Assembly (NCBI RefSeq): GCF_900096905.1
Contig: NZ_FMYI01000001.1
Location: forward strand, 372,001-436,000
Direction: 5' to 3'
DNA length: 64,000 bases
From: Pelagirhabdus alkalitolerans
GTDB lineage: Bacteria; Bacillota; Bacilli; Bacillales; Amphibacillaceae
The notes below the pieces were generated by a model. It saw only the letters and a program-made list of their open reading frames with translations, did no database searches and was not told the origin of the DNA. Numbering within the stretch: the first letter of the stretch is position 1; each line of letters starts with the position of its first letter. Position numbers and translations under genes: made by a program. This document shows, piece by piece, positions 1 through 9,974 of this stretch.

Positions 1-266
1 TCCTGTTTTACCTTGTGTGAGTTTCGTCCAATAAATATCCACTCTTTTACACCCATAAATAAAAGTACATACCATATCCATGGTACAGATATTTTATTAC
101 CGAATGCAACTAGGAGAAAAGATATTGTGTAAGCTAACGTTATAGCGGCTATAAACCTAGCGAAATGTGAACCAAACCAATATGTCGATCTTATTAAATA
201 CTTCTCCTCAAAATTTTTGATACTGCTTAACTTATGTTCGTCTTTTGTTTCATGTTGTTGTTTCAT
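1..266 (-). CDS. Partial small membrane protein, hypothetical
   Basis: The reading frame starts with ATG at 266 behind a good GGAGAGGG ribosome binding site and stays open to the left edge of the window, so only the first 88 codons are seen. About 30 charged and polar residues come first, followed by two hydrophobic stretches (around residues 36-53 and 62-75) of the sort that cross the membrane. I do not recognise the family. It is separated from hsdR by a bidirectional terminator-like hairpin and is probably its own transcription unit. The C-terminus lies outside the window. Confidence 0.6.
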   Translation of the reverse strand, partial: MKQQHETKDEHKLSSIKNFEEKYLIRSTYWFGSHFARFIAAITLAYTISFLLVAFGNKISVPWIWYVLLFMGVKEWIFIGRNSHKVKQ

Positions 267-353
267 TGTGAACCCTCTCCTTTAGTTTATTTTTTGGTAA
301 CAATTTATTGTAGAATCCTTACTATTTTTTTATTACTCTATATGTCGACATAA

Positions 354-407
354 AAAAACCTTAGGGTATCATAACTAATAAAAGTTAATGACTGAACCCA
401 AAGGTTT
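354..407. terminator. Hairpin terminator downstream of hsdR
   Basis: An interrupted inverted repeat (AAACCTTAGGGT near 356-367 and ACCCAAAGGTTT at 396-407, one mismatch) is flanked by A-runs and T-runs. It lies just beyond the hsdR stop and upstream of the partial minus-strand gene, so it most likely ends the hsd operon transcript. Confidence 0.6.
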
Positions 408-490
408 CATTTTTAATAAACATATATAGACGTTTCTTCAAATAGACGCTCATAAAAATAATAGATACGTTTATTCTACAAAATTTTACG

Positions 491-3400
491 CTACTTTAAT
501 TCCTCTTCAAGTGGCACAATGTGTTCGTCCAACAGTTGACGCCACGCACGTTTGATCTTTTGCGGATATGAGAATGGCTTCACCTCAGGATGGCGCATTT
601 TAAAGGCATCATAATCTTTACTTTCAATAATGCTCCCCTTATTCGGGATATCATCCATCCCCACAATATACTGCACAGCTGAGGCGTGAAGTTCCTCACT
701 CGATACGCACCAGTATTCGCTGAATTGGTCAATCGCCTGATCTTTTTGGTCGGTGAAGTAACGACGTTTGACCGCAAAGATATCTTCATTCTCGTCAATT
801 TCACCTTGGTCAATCGCATTCAACATACGGCGATAGACGTCTTTGACGATATCAGCTTTATTTAATTTCTGCATCGCTTGTTCAATTTCATCACGCACAT
901 CTGGATTATTGGCTGCATATGTGCCGAGTAGTTGATCAATATAGGCTGCATCAATGTCGTATAACTTTGATGTATAATCACCATAGAAAGCAAGGTCAGA
1001 AAAGTCAGGTTCTTCCTCAAGATCGGTTTCCTCTTCCTTCAACTCGATTAACGATCCCTTCACCGTTTCATAAATGCCTGCCTGTTCTTGAATCATACTC
1101 ACTTGATCATTCAATGCTTTGGATTCATCCATATCATTGTTGTACGAATCATACGTGACAAGAGCTTCATAAGCATTATTGAGCTCTTGGAACGCTTTCA
1201 CATACTCCACACGTGTTTCAAGTGGCGCTTGTTCGTCAACATCGCCTGCCTTTTCGGTAATCGTTTTAAGTTCTTTATGCGCTCTCTTAAAGCGTTTCTT
1301 CGCTTTATCATACGTCGGATAAATCAGACCGGATTCCTCTTTTACTTCAGAGTATAACTTCGTGGCCTTGGCGACGTTGGTTTCCATTTCATGCGGTTTG
1401 CGGAAGGTGACAATTAAGCCCTTCGTTTTATCCGGATACGTCCGGTTCGTGCGTGAGAAAGCTTGAATTAAGCCAGCATACTGCAAGTTTCGATCCACAA
1501 AAAGCGTTTGAATCGTTGGCGCGTCAAAACCTGTTAATAGACGATCCACGACAATGACTAAATCGACTTGGCGCCCAATCTGCTTAAACTCTGCTCGTTT
1601 TCTAGCAAGACGATTGTTAATATCGCCGTTGTATCGTTCAATATCCGCTAACGTCCATGCTGTTCGATAATACGCATTGTAATCATCGAGGATGCCTTGC
1701 ATTTCGTCTTCTTGCGCCATCGCATTGTCTTGGTTCTCATCCATTGAATACGTAATCGCAATACGTGGAAAGTCTGGGTCATCGATCGTGCGTCCTTGTC
1801 GAATCGGCTGATCTGAAAAAACATGATCCATCCAATTCGGATCTTGGGTCATTTCTTTTATTTTATGGTAGTAACGCTTCGCCATCGCAATCGAACTCGT
1901 CGTTAAGATCGCTGATTTTGTTGGTTTCCCATTTTTAAAATCAAACTTCGTATACGCATTGTCGGGTCGGAAGATTTTTCGAATCACTTTTTCAATATGC
2001 TCATCTCGTTCATACAGGCTGTTATCGATATACGACTCTTTCTCTAAACCGTCCATCTGATCGATTGCCTCATTGATATCCTCAGGTGTTGAATCCGCAT
2101 AATGTGCACTTGCTTGTAGGGTGTCATGGATGTGATTGTCTAACCAGGTTTGATCAATCGTTGTTTCATGTTCCACTTGAAACCCTAATACAGAGCCATC
2201 TTCTAACGCGTTTTTAATCGTATACGTATGTAGGACTTCGCCGTACTGGTCATAGGTCGTTCTAGCCAATTTCCCTTTGGCTTGTTTTTTGTTTTCTTCA
2301 AAGATTGGCGTGCCTGTAAAACCAAACCACGTCGAATTCGGGAAGAAGTCTTTGATCTCTTCCATGTTTTCGGCACTCAACGCACGATGGCATTCATCGA
2401 CGATAAAGACAATATGCTGGCCAATCAACTTCTGGTAACGGTTCGTCCCTTTTTGTTCTTCTTGCTTTTTGGCATATTTCAAAGCTGAATCGAGTTTTTG
2501 ACGCGTCGTCACAATCACCACATTCGAATTGGCATCAGCTAATAATGTCTCACTTAACTGTTTTGAACTGCCTGTTCCGACAATTAAGCTGTTGGCACGT
2601 GCGGTACCCGATGAAATGCCTGTATTGAATTCGGATGCGAACTTCGTGAATTCGCTTGTCGTTTGGTTATCCAAGTCTTTTCGGTCAACGATCATAATCG
2701 TCCGGTCAATACCTGCCTTTTTCGCCAGTAATTTCGTCGAGACAAAACTCGTTAACGTTTTTCCTGAACCCGTCGCATGCCAGACGTAGCCAGATTGATG
2801 TTTATTCGCCGCTGTGAATAACGCTTCAATCGCATGGATCTGATATGGATGTAAGACCATTAACATTTTATTGTCTTGGTCTTCACTTACAATCGTATAA
2901 CGGGCAATTAAACGATGCGCATCTGGGATATTGAGCGCTTGTTTACAAAACTCATACACGTTGTCCACCTTTTTATTATCCTTTGTTCGCCAACTGAATA
3001 AAAACTTCTTATGCATGTTGGTAGGCATCGCATTCGCAAAGTAGCGTGTGGTCTGTTCGTTCGAGACGACAAACAGCTGAAGGGTTGAAAAAATATTGTT
3101 TCGAAACATACCCTCTTCCGCATACTTTTTAATCTGATGAAACGCTTGATAGACGCCATCTTTTGCGGTCACTTTCTTCAGTTCGATTTGAACAATCGGA
3201 AGGCCATTAATCAGTAACGTCACGTCAAACCGTCGATCACGACCACTCTCTCGGTCACTCTTCTTGGCGATTTGATTAACGATTTCATAATTCGATATCC
3301 CGCCCCCAATATCATGGTTGGAATAGAGCACTAAAGATACGTTACCTAGACTTGGATCCTCACGTTCAATCGTCAGCCGTGCAATCCCGTTCTCACCCTT

Positions 3401-3658
3401 CAACCATTTCGCCGCATCAAATGGGGTTTGGGTTCTCAGTAACAGTTCTGTCTTAATCGATTCAAATTCTTTATCCGTTAACGGGTGCTCACCGAGTTCC
3501 GCTAAATTATTTTGTGTGATCTTTTGACGCAAATTGCGCCACAGATCCGCCTCTGATTTTAAATCGGGGCGAAACGTCCATTGGTTATACCCCTCACCTA
3601 AAACATCGATGAGGTGGTTCTCAATCTCTGCTTCCGACCGGTGTGTTGGCTTGCTCAT
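491..3658 (-). CDS. hsdR: Type I restriction enzyme R subunit (HsdR)
   Basis: This is the motor and nuclease subunit of a type I restriction-modification complex; it translocates DNA by ATP hydrolysis and cuts unmethylated DNA far from the recognition site. An N-terminal PD-(D/E)xK nuclease is visible (D145, E159, K161 in IELKK). The superfamily 2 helicase core follows with HATGSGKT (294-301), DECH (421-424), the TGTP motif (about 448) and the SRTNR motif. At 1055 residues it has the usual length. A GTG at 3667 also opens the frame, but AGGAGGTG at 3665-3672 sits 6 bases before the ATG at 3658, which I prefer. It is the last gene of hsdM-hsdS-hsdR. No break is seen, so the enzyme is probably active. 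Confidence 0.95.
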   Translation of the reverse strand: MSKPTHRSEAEIENHLIDVLGEGYNQWTFRPDLKSEADLWRNLRQKITQNNLAELGEHPLTDKEFESIKTELLLRTQTPFDAAKWLKGENGIARLTIEREDPSLGNVSLVLYSNHDIGGGISNYEIVNQIAKKSDRESGRDRRFDVTLLINGLPIVQIELKKVTAKDGVYQAFHQIKKYAEEGMFRNNIFSTLQLFVVSNEQTTRYFANAMPTNMHKKFLFSWRTKDNKKVDNVYEFCKQALNIPDAHRLIARYTIVSEDQDNKMLMVLHPYQIHAIEALFTAANKHQSGYVWHATGSGKTLTSFVSTKLLAKKAGIDRTIMIVDRKDLDNQTTSEFTKFASEFNTGISSGTARANSLIVGTGSSKQLSETLLADANSNVVIVTTRQKLDSALKYAKKQEEQKGTNRYQKLIGQHIVFIVDECHRALSAENMEEIKDFFPNSTWFGFTGTPIFEENKKQAKGKLARTTYDQYGEVLHTYTIKNALEDGSVLGFQVEHETTIDQTWLDNHIHDTLQASAHYADSTPEDINEAIDQMDGLEKESYIDNSLYERDEHIEKVIRKIFRPDNAYTKFDFKNGKPTKSAILTTSSIAMAKRYYHKIKEMTQDPNWMDHVFSDQPIRQGRTIDDPDFPRIAITYSMDENQDNAMAQEDEMQGILDDYNAYYRTAWTLADIERYNGDINNRLARKRAEFKQIGRQVDLVIVVDRLLTGFDAPTIQTLFVDRNLQYAGLIQAFSRTNRTYPDKTKGLIVTFRKPHEMETNVAKATKLYSEVKEESGLIYPTYDKAKKRFKRAHKELKTITEKAGDVDEQAPLETRVEYVKAFQELNNAYEALVTYDSYNNDMDESKALNDQVSMIQEQAGIYETVKGSLIELKEEETDLEEEPDFSDLAFYGDYTSKLYDIDAAYIDQLLGTYAANNPDVRDEIEQAMQKLNKADIVKDVYRRMLNAIDQGEIDENEDIFAVKRRYFTDQKDQAIDQFSEYWCVSSEELHASAVQYIVGMDDIPNKGSIIESKDYDAFKMRHPEVKPFSYPQKIKRAWRQLLDEHIVPLEEELK

Positions 3659-3670
3659 CGTCTTCACCTC

Positions 3671-4927
3671 CTAAACAAACATTTTTTGTAAGAAGCCTTT
3701 TTTTGTCTCTTGTAGCAATTCGAGTTCTTTTTCGTGCGCTTCAATGGCATCGTCGAGGTTTTTAAAGAACTCTCCGATTTTTTGTTGTTCTTCTATTGAT
3801 GGATACGGGATAGGCATTAATTTAAAAACTGAATCTTTTATGGCTAAACGATCTGAACGTGCACCAGAATCACCATTCAACTTCATAAATTTATGCCAAT
3901 AAACAGTCTCAAAATACTTTTCAATAAAAACTTTGTCAATTTCCTGAACAGTAAAAATATAATACAACGGGGACATTACACCAGTTCGATTTAATTTATT
4001 TCGTTTAATCGGTCCAACAGGAGCATGCTTAGAAATTCGCGGATTATAAACAAAATCATTAGGCGATACCACATAATATCCATCAATATTAGCATCATTA
4101 GATATTTGTTTATCGAAATATTCAGCCTGACTTATAACTCCTAGCTCAGCTGAATTTGTTAAAGTCTCTAAATATTTTTTATCTTTATTTTTCTTAGTAA
4201 TTTTTTTAGAAATTTCACCTAATTCTCTCTGTTCCCACTCCTCACTAAACCCATCAAACCGAACCTCCGGTACGCGTTCGCCATCTTTCGGGAATAGCTT
4301 TTGCAAGAAGCCTTGTTTGCTTTCTTTTAATGATTTGATTTGTTGTTGCTGCAGGGCGATGCGATCGTCGAGGTTCTTAAAGAATTCGCCGATTTTTTGT
4401 TGTTCTTTCTTTTCAGGAATGTTAATACTCCATTTTTTCACTTCTGACATAGGAACCAAATTAGTCATTGCTGATCCGGCATTCGAACTGGTTAAATATC
4501 TTTGCATATCATCTGATCTCACAAATTGAATGAAAAACTCTGAATCAGTTATTTCTCTATTAATCCTAAAACGAATAAGTGCTTGATTAAATACACCTGG
4601 TTTAATCCCTTTTGGCACTCTTGAAATTTTTCCAATTGTACCAGCACCACTTAAAATAAAATCACCTTCATGCAAAGCAAAGTTTTTAAGTTCTTCATAT
4701 TTTTCTTTAGTAATGTTGTATCTTGTCTGATAATTATCATATATAGCATTATATTGCTCATAAACAACATAATCACTTTTCGAAACAAATATATCCTTCT
4801 TTAAAGCACTCCCAAAAGGTCCTCGACGAACTCCATCTTTAGGATCAAGTAATTTCTCAAACTTCAACTTCTCCCACTCTCCACGAAACCCATCAAACCG
4901 AATTTCAGGCACCATCTTATTTGTCAT
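3671..4927 (-). CDS. hsdS: Type I restriction enzyme specificity subunit (HsdS)
   Basis: HsdS selects the bipartite DNA target for both methylation and restriction. The protein shows the expected two-fold layout: a variable target-recognition domain, a conserved helical spacer (GEFFKNLDD near residue 185, ending in GFLQKLFP), a second variable domain beginning at PEVRFDGF, and a second helical repeat (GEFFKNLDD again, ending GFLQKMF) at the C-terminus. The two repeats are near copies, which is the normal dimer-like design. The start is placed at ATG 4927 behind AGAGGTG; TTG at 4933 also opens the frame. It overlaps the end of hsdM and is followed by hsdR after 12 bases. The target sequence cannot be predicted by eye. 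Confidence 0.93.
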   Translation of the reverse strand: MTNKMVPEIRFDGFRGEWEKLKFEKLLDPKDGVRRGPFGSALKKDIFVSKSDYVVYEQYNAIYDNYQTRYNITKEKYEELKNFALHEGDFILSGAGTIGKISRVPKGIKPGVFNQALIRFRINREITDSEFFIQFVRSDDMQRYLTSSNAGSAMTNLVPMSEVKKWSINIPEKKEQQKIGEFFKNLDDRIALQQQQIKSLKESKQGFLQKLFPKDGERVPEVRFDGFSEEWEQRELGEISKKITKKNKDKKYLETLTNSAELGVISQAEYFDKQISNDANIDGYYVVSPNDFVYNPRISKHAPVGPIKRNKLNRTGVMSPLYYIFTVQEIDKVFIEKYFETVYWHKFMKLNGDSGARSDRLAIKDSVFKLMPIPYPSIEEQQKIGEFFKNLDDAIEAHEKELELLQETKKGFLQKMFV

Positions 4928-6518
4928 AACCAAACACCTCTAACGCACCTTGAATCCAATCCGCATCTTCTTCGCTGTATTGCAAAGAGGAAATATCCTC
5001 AAGCAAACGCTTTTGCAACACCTGTTTCTTTTCCTGAATCTCTTTCATTTCGGTTCCTACTGCCTTCATATCGACAGGTTCTTCTTCCTCAAACGTATCG
5101 ACATAACGTGGAATATTGAGGTTATAATCGTTTTCTTTGATCTCTTCAAACGTGGCAAGGTGTGCATACTTGTCTACATTTTCACGTTTGTTATATGTTT
5201 CGATCACTTTATCGATGTTTTCTTCTGTGAGTTTGTTTTGGTTTTTACCTTTCACAAACTCGTTGCTCGCATCAATAAACAGCACATCACGATCGGTTCG
5301 ATTTTTCTTTAAAACAATAACCGTTGTTGGAATTGATGTCCCGAAGAACAGGTTTGATGGCATGCCGATCACTGCATAGATACTACCGTCTTCTAATAAC
5401 TTTTGACGGATCGTGCCTTCTGCTGCCCCTCGGAATAAAATACCGTGTGGCAGGACAATCGCCATCGTACCGGTTTCTTTCAAGTGATAATAACCGTGTA
5501 AGACAAAGGCAAAATCAGCTTTTGATTTCGGTGCCAATTTCCCGTAACGGTTAAAACGTGAATCATCTAAAAAGCCTTTATCGGCTGACCATTTTGCTGA
5601 ATACGGTGGGTTCATGACAACCGAATCAAACGTATACGGTTCATCCGTTGGCCAGTCACGATTAAGCGTATCGGCATTTCGAACGTTCATATCTTCGTTA
5701 TCAACACCGTGCAAAATTAAGTTCATTTTCGCCAAGTTAAACGTCGTCGTGTTTAGCTCTTGGCCATGGTATTTCACCTTTTCTGGGTGATTTAAATAAT
5801 GGCGAACATTCAGCATTAACGAGCCAGATCCCATGGTCGGATCAAACACACTAAACCATTTCTTATCTTCTTGTCCAATCGCCACAAGTTGTGCCATCAT
5901 GTCCGAAATCATATGCGGAGTGTAGAATTCACCTGCTTTTTTACCGGCTTCAGATGCAAACTGGCCAATTAAGTACTCATACGCATCGCCAATGACATCT
6001 CCTTCATAGCCGACCACATTGACATCATCTAACTTCTTCAACACTTCTGTGATCGTCACATTCCGTTGTTGATCATCTGAGCCAAGTTTTTTCGATTGAA
6101 GATCGACATCATCAAATAAGCCACTAAACAACTTATACTTCGAAGACAGCTGAATAAAGGCGTTGCTTAAATCATTCAGCTGAAAAATATTTTGTTTTGC
6201 TTGATCGGCTAAAACGTTAAATAAATAAGCCGGTTCAATATCATAGCCTAACGTATCAACTAATGTTGCAATTAGATCGTCCTTTGTATCCTCGTCATTA
6301 AGCAGTTCTTGATAAAGTTCGGTTTGCTTTTCTTGTGTCGCATATGTATCAAGGGATTCATCCGCGAGTTCAACCACCTGAACGAGTAACTTATCCGATA
6401 AGTATTTGTAGAAAATAAGCCCCAACAAATAGTTTTTGTATTCCGATGCATCCATTTTGCTGCGGAGATTATCTGCCGCACTAAATAATTTTTGATTTAA
6501 TTCTGCTCCCATGTTCAT
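4917..6518 (-). CDS. hsdM: Type I restriction-modification DNA methyltransferase (HsdM)
   Basis: HsdM transfers methyl groups from S-adenosylmethionine to adenine N6 in the target chosen by HsdS. The N-terminal helical HsdM domain (about 1-150) carries the typical NLRSKMDASEYKNYLLGLIF pattern. The N6 adenine methyltransferase domain follows, with the SAM site FDPTMGSGS (about 225-233) and the catalytic NPPY (303-306). Length is normal at about 533 residues. Start choice is not certain: ATG 6518 lies 3 bases after AGAAAGG and ATG 6512 lies 9 bases after it; the in-frame TTG at 6519 is unlikely. It is first in the operon and overlaps hsdS by 11 bases. Confidence 0.95.
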   Translation of the reverse strand: MNMGAELNQKLFSAADNLRSKMDASEYKNYLLGLIFYKYLSDKLLVQVVELADESLDTYATQEKQTELYQELLNDEDTKDDLIATLVDTLGYDIEPAYLFNVLADQAKQNIFQLNDLSNAFIQLSSKYKLFSGLFDDVDLQSKKLGSDDQQRNVTITEVLKKLDDVNVVGYEGDVIGDAYEYLIGQFASEAGKKAGEFYTPHMISDMMAQLVAIGQEDKKWFSVFDPTMGSGSLMLNVRHYLNHPEKVKYHGQELNTTTFNLAKMNLILHGVDNEDMNVRNADTLNRDWPTDEPYTFDSVVMNPPYSAKWSADKGFLDDSRFNRYGKLAPKSKADFAFVLHGYYHLKETGTMAIVLPHGILFRGAAEGTIRQKLLEDGSIYAVIGMPSNLFFGTSIPTTVIVLKKNRTDRDVLFIDASNEFVKGKNQNKLTEENIDKVIETYNKRENVDKYAHLATFEEIKENDYNLNIPRYVDTFEEEEPVDMKAVGTEMKEIQEKKQVLQKRLLEDISSLQYSEEDADWIQGALEVFGYDK

Positions 6519-6912
6519 CAACCTTTCTTCTCACTTCTATTGTATATAGGACTTTTTAGTAACTGACATTTCGTTTTTATTCAATTGCGTCGATCGCACA
6601 TTGGCAAGCTAAAGACTGTTAGTGCACAAACACTAACAGTCACGGGAATCTTCATCCCCAAAAAGCGGATCTTAAAGAACACCTTCATAAAAAGACCAAT
6701 TTTCATAGCTGTTACCCTAAATTATAACATACGTATACCCTTCGCTATACAAATTGGAATAACATTTATTCACGTCAAGGAAGAAAAACATTTGAATTTG
6801 ATTATTACCCACATTAATTCTGTACATCCGTTGTATGATAAACTTACTATGTAAATTTTAATAAAACATAGAGTAACTCAACTTCAACAAAATTAAGAAA
6901 GGGTATGCTGTA
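6519..6912. other. Intergenic region between hsdM and the DinB-like gene
   Basis: About 390 bases divide two divergent genes. I see one perfect stem-loop (6614-6641) and a possible 41-codon hydrophobic ORF on the minus strand (6581-6706) with a weak AGGG ribosome binding site. Nothing else is recognisable. Confidence 0.5.
6614..6641. repeat. Perfect 11-bp inverted repeat upstream of hsdM
   Basis: GACTGTTAGTG and its exact reverse complement are separated by 6 bases. No T-run follows on either strand, so this is not a classic terminator. It sits about 100 bases upstream of hsdM and could be a regulator site or an RNA hairpin. Confidence 0.6.
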
Positions 6913-7434
6913 ATGACTAATCACGATTTAGTGGATAATATTAAATTTCAATTCAGTATTTCAAAACAACTTCTTGACTACCATCTTTCATCATTGGAGC
7001 AAACAGAATATATGTGGCAACCACCAAAAGGGAGTCTATACATTAAAGAAATAGAAGGCGAATGGTACGCAGAATTACCTGAAACAGAATCCTATCACAT
7101 AGGGCCGCCTAGCATTGCATGGACACTGTGGCATATTACATATTGGTGGGAAATGGTCTTTGATTATTCTTTCGGGGATGGTGATTTAACTAAAGATGAC
7201 ATAAAAGTCTCGAATGACGTATCAGAAGTTAAAGATCATATATACTCTTTAGTGAATAGGTGGGAGGAGAAACTTTTACAGCTCACTAATGAGGAGTTTA
7301 ATAGTAAACAATTTAGTAAATTCCCCTTCAATAACGATGTTGAATTTCATAAATTGGCATCATGGTTAAATCTCGAGCTTATGAAGAATGCTTCAGAGAT
7401 TGGATATGCTAGGTTTGATTATGCAACGCGATAG
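6913..7434 (+). CDS. DinB/YfiT-like superfamily protein
   Basis: The 173-residue protein has the look of the DinB four-helix-bundle superfamily: an N-terminal helix that begins FQFSISKQLLDYHLSSL, a W-rich middle and the histidine in TLWHITYWWEMVFDY, which resembles one metal ligand of the family. Members include thiol-dependent enzymes and proteins of unknown role; no substrate can be named here. AGAAAGGG lies before the ATG. It is alone, divergent from hsdM and convergent with the sugar operon. The family call is from pattern only. Confidence 0.6.
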   Translation: MTNHDLVDNIKFQFSISKQLLDYHLSSLEQTEYMWQPPKGSLYIKEIEGEWYAELPETESYHIGPPSIAWTLWHITYWWEMVFDYSFGDGDLTKDDIKVSNDVSEVKDHIYSLVNRWEEKLLQLTNEEFNSKQFSKFPFNNDVEFHKLASWLNLELMKNASEIGYARFDYATR

Positions 7435-7457
7435 AAATGTTAAATCCAATTTAAACT

Positions 7458-7504
7458 AAAAGCAACTTCTTTACACAGCGTGAGTGTGCTAAAAAGTTGC
7501 TTTT
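7458..7504. terminator. Bidirectional terminator
   Basis: AAAAGCAACTT (7458-7468) and AAGTTGCTTTT (7494-7504) form an 11-bp stem with flanking A and T runs. It lies between convergent genes: the DinB-like gene and the sucrose phosphorylase gene. Confidence 0.8.
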
Positions 7505-7532
7505 ATCATTATAATGAGATACTTTAAGGGAT

Positions 7533-8999
7533 TTAAATAACGTACTCAACAACTTCATCAAACTCATTTAAGTAAACAATTGTTGCCTGATAAGTCGTTA
7601 GGTCAATGTGTAACGTGCAATAAAGATGATCCTTTGCAAAATGTAATGTCACTTCATCATCACGACTATCTAGCACTTTAAAATCACCATTAAATGCATC
7701 GTATTCATTACGAAATCGAATTAATTCTGTTAGCCTTTTAACTACGTCCTTATTAAATGCTGCTTCTATTTGCTCAATCGTAAAGTTCTCACGATTTATT
7801 TCTCGTCCATCACCTGTTTCATTTACCTTCTCTTCATTATTTTCTCCTGCTAATAAGCCTACATAATAAACTTGCGGAATACCAGGTGTGAAGAATTGTA
7901 TAGCTCGCGCCGCTAAATATGCATCATCATTTTCATTAAGTACTGAGTAATACGTACAGCGAATTTGATGGACATCGAACCCATCTTCACTTTTATGTTC
8001 ATCTGACAAAATCAGGCTCAAATTAGAACCACGTTTGACAGCTTCATCAACAATGGATTGCGCTTCTTTCGTGTCAATTAAATCATCTAGATCTGGCTTA
8101 ACAGGAATACCATCATGACAATCAAGCATGGTGAATTGCTTGTGTGGTCGATCTTTTAGATATGATTTGAGCGCGTCGGATCGTCGATTAATCAGTGTTT
8201 CTAATACTCGATACGGTAAAATGAAGTCATAAATCCAATAGCCTTTTTCAGCTAACTTATATTGTGTCTCATAATGGGCATGTACTTCTGGAAGCAAAGT
8301 AATGCCTCGCGCATCAGCAATACTTTTGATCCATTCTAGAAATTGATAAATATCTGGTTCAACAAAAAAGCAACTTGTACCAAGTTTCTTGATAATATAC
8401 CCTACAGCATCTAACCGAACAATGCTAACATTGTTGGCTTTAAAATTATCAAAGAAATCCACAAACAATTGCTTTACCTTTTCTGAATGCACATCTAAAT
8501 CAATTTGTTCACTAGGATCACTCTTACCGAAAGTCGTCCAAACTTGTTCTTCTTCTCCTGTATTTTCAATCGTAAATGTTGAGTAAGGACGCTTTCTTCT
8601 TAAAAACATTTTATTTATATCCTCTTCTTTTGGTTGACCATCTTCCCATATTTTATCTAATGTTATAAAGTAATCAGCATATTCTGATTGACGTCCTTTT
8701 TTAAAAAAATCTTGAAAGTACGGGGATTGTTTGGAAATATGATTGACCATTAAATCAAGCAATACATCATGATTTTCGCCAATAGAACGAATATCTTCCC
8801 AACTGCCAAATTCAGGATCGATCTCAAGATATGTCAATGGAGCAAATCCTCGATCACCAGATGATGGAAAGGGCGGAAGTATATGAACACCACCAGGAAA
8901 TAAGTTTTGTAATTTCTCTTTCATCAACTGATCTAGAGCTTTTAGATCCCCACCTAAAGAATCTGGATACGTAATGAGTTGTACTTTGTTTTTCAACAT
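7533..8999 (-). CDS. gtfA: Sucrose phosphorylase (GH13 subfamily 18)
   Basis: Sucrose phosphorylase splits sucrose with phosphate into glucose 1-phosphate and fructose, saving one ATP. The 488-residue protein matches the GH13_18 layout: the nucleophile in VRLDAVGY (D197), the acid/base in LLPEVHAHY (E238) and the transition-state aspartate in LDCHDGI (D296), close to positions known for the Bifidobacterium enzyme. GGAGGC lies 8 bases before the ATG. It ends an operon with fructokinase and alpha-galactosidase, the gtfA position of the msm locus. GH13_18 also has glucosylglycerol and sucrose-6-phosphate phosphorylases; the neighbours favour sucrose. It would act on sucrose released from raffinose. 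Confidence 0.88.
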   Translation of the reverse strand: MLKNKVQLITYPDSLGGDLKALDQLMKEKLQNLFPGGVHILPPFPSSGDRGFAPLTYLEIDPEFGSWEDIRSIGENHDVLLDLMVNHISKQSPYFQDFFKKGRQSEYADYFITLDKIWEDGQPKEEDINKMFLRRKRPYSTFTIENTGEEEQVWTTFGKSDPSEQIDLDVHSEKVKQLFVDFFDNFKANNVSIVRLDAVGYIIKKLGTSCFFVEPDIYQFLEWIKSIADARGITLLPEVHAHYETQYKLAEKGYWIYDFILPYRVLETLINRRSDALKSYLKDRPHKQFTMLDCHDGIPVKPDLDDLIDTKEAQSIVDEAVKRGSNLSLILSDEHKSEDGFDVHQIRCTYYSVLNENDDAYLAARAIQFFTPGIPQVYYVGLLAGENNEEKVNETGDGREINRENFTIEQIEAAFNKDVVKRLTELIRFRNEYDAFNGDFKVLDSRDDEVTLHFAKDHLYCTLHIDLTTYQATIVYLNEFDEVVEYVI

Positions 9000-9002
9000 T
9001 AT

Positions 9003-9956
9003 TTAAGCCTCCTCTGCCACATCAAACATGGTGTAGTGCGGTAAATCAACAACAGCTCCTACATATTTCAATTTAAAAGCACTAACCGAAAATCCTAGTT
9101 GGAGCGCTTGTTCGATCGTCTGATTCTGCGTCAGTCCTACATAAAATCCTGACCAAAACGCATCACCAGCCCCTGTTGTGTCGACAACCTCTGTTGATAC
9201 AGCTTCAAAATGTTTTTTGTCACCGTTGATTGATACAATAGCACCTTTTTCGCCTAATGTCATAATGACAAAAGGGACACCGTAATAATGAAATTTATCT
9301 ATTTGATTATCATGCGTATCTTGACCAAATAGGCGCTCAGCATCATCTTCTGAAGGTTTAACAATATCGATGTGTTTCAATAAATTTTTAATGTAAGAAA
9401 TACCATCTTCTTCATCCCAAAGAAAAGAATGATAGTTCGGATCAAAACAGATCATCGTCTTATTTTTTTTAGCGACAGAAATTGATTGTTCAATCAGATA
9501 TCTCGATTTCGATTTAGAAATCGGCCAACTAGATAGGTGCATAATCTTCGATTCTTTAATAGCGCTCTCTAGTTCTTGATTCATTTCTAAGTCGTAATCA
9601 GCCCCCCTATAAAATATAGGAATAGGCGTTCCTTTACTTTTATTAACAACCACCATACTTGTTGATTTTTGACTTCGTTGGATTAAACGTGCACTAAGAC
9701 TAGATTGTTTTATTTGATTCACTAAGTAGTCACCTAAGCTATCTTGCCCAACGGATGCAACCAACTTAGCTCTGCTACCCAGTCGGTTGACATTCATCGC
9801 GATATTAGCAGGCGACCCACCAAAATGACGCTCGAATTCACCACTTACCAGTTGGTCACTATAATCTTTAGCAATCATATCCACTAGTAATTCGCCCATT
9901 GTCAACAAATCATTCGGTTTATTCTGAAATGGTATGGCATGATCAAAGTCAAACAT
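9003..9956 (-). CDS. Fructokinase, PfkB (ribokinase) family
   Basis: This sugar kinase phosphorylates a hexose with ATP. The PfkB signatures are clear: the N-terminal glycine-rich GGSPANIAMNVNRLG and the C-terminal DTTGAGDAFWSGF with catalytic aspartate near residue 265. Fructose is the likely substrate, because sucrose phosphorylase next door releases free fructose. GGGGG lies 7 bases before the ATG at 9956; GTG 9959 is an alternative. The stop is 3 bases from the sucrose phosphorylase start, whose ribosome site is inside this gene, so the two are probably translated together. Another PfkB sugar substrate cannot be excluded. Confidence 0.88.
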   Translation of the reverse strand: MFDFDHAIPFQNKPNDLLTMGELLVDMIAKDYSDQLVSGEFERHFGGSPANIAMNVNRLGSRAKLVASVGQDSLGDYLVNQIKQSSLSARLIQRSQKSTSMVVVNKSKGTPIPIFYRGADYDLEMNQELESAIKESKIMHLSSWPISKSKSRYLIEQSISVAKKNKTMICFDPNYHSFLWDEEDGISYIKNLLKHIDIVKPSEDDAERLFGQDTHDNQIDKFHYYGVPFVIMTLGEKGAIVSINGDKKHFEAVSTEVVDTTGAGDAFWSGFYVGLTQNQTIEQALQLGFSVSAFKLKYVGAVVDLPHYTMFDVAEEA

Positions 9957-9974
9957 CACTGCACCCCCTCTCTT

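Noticed and set aside
4917..6518. Phase-variable or inverted hsdS copies as in shufflon-type systems
   Set aside because: Only one hsdS gene is present and no recombinase or inverted partial hsdS copy lies within the window.
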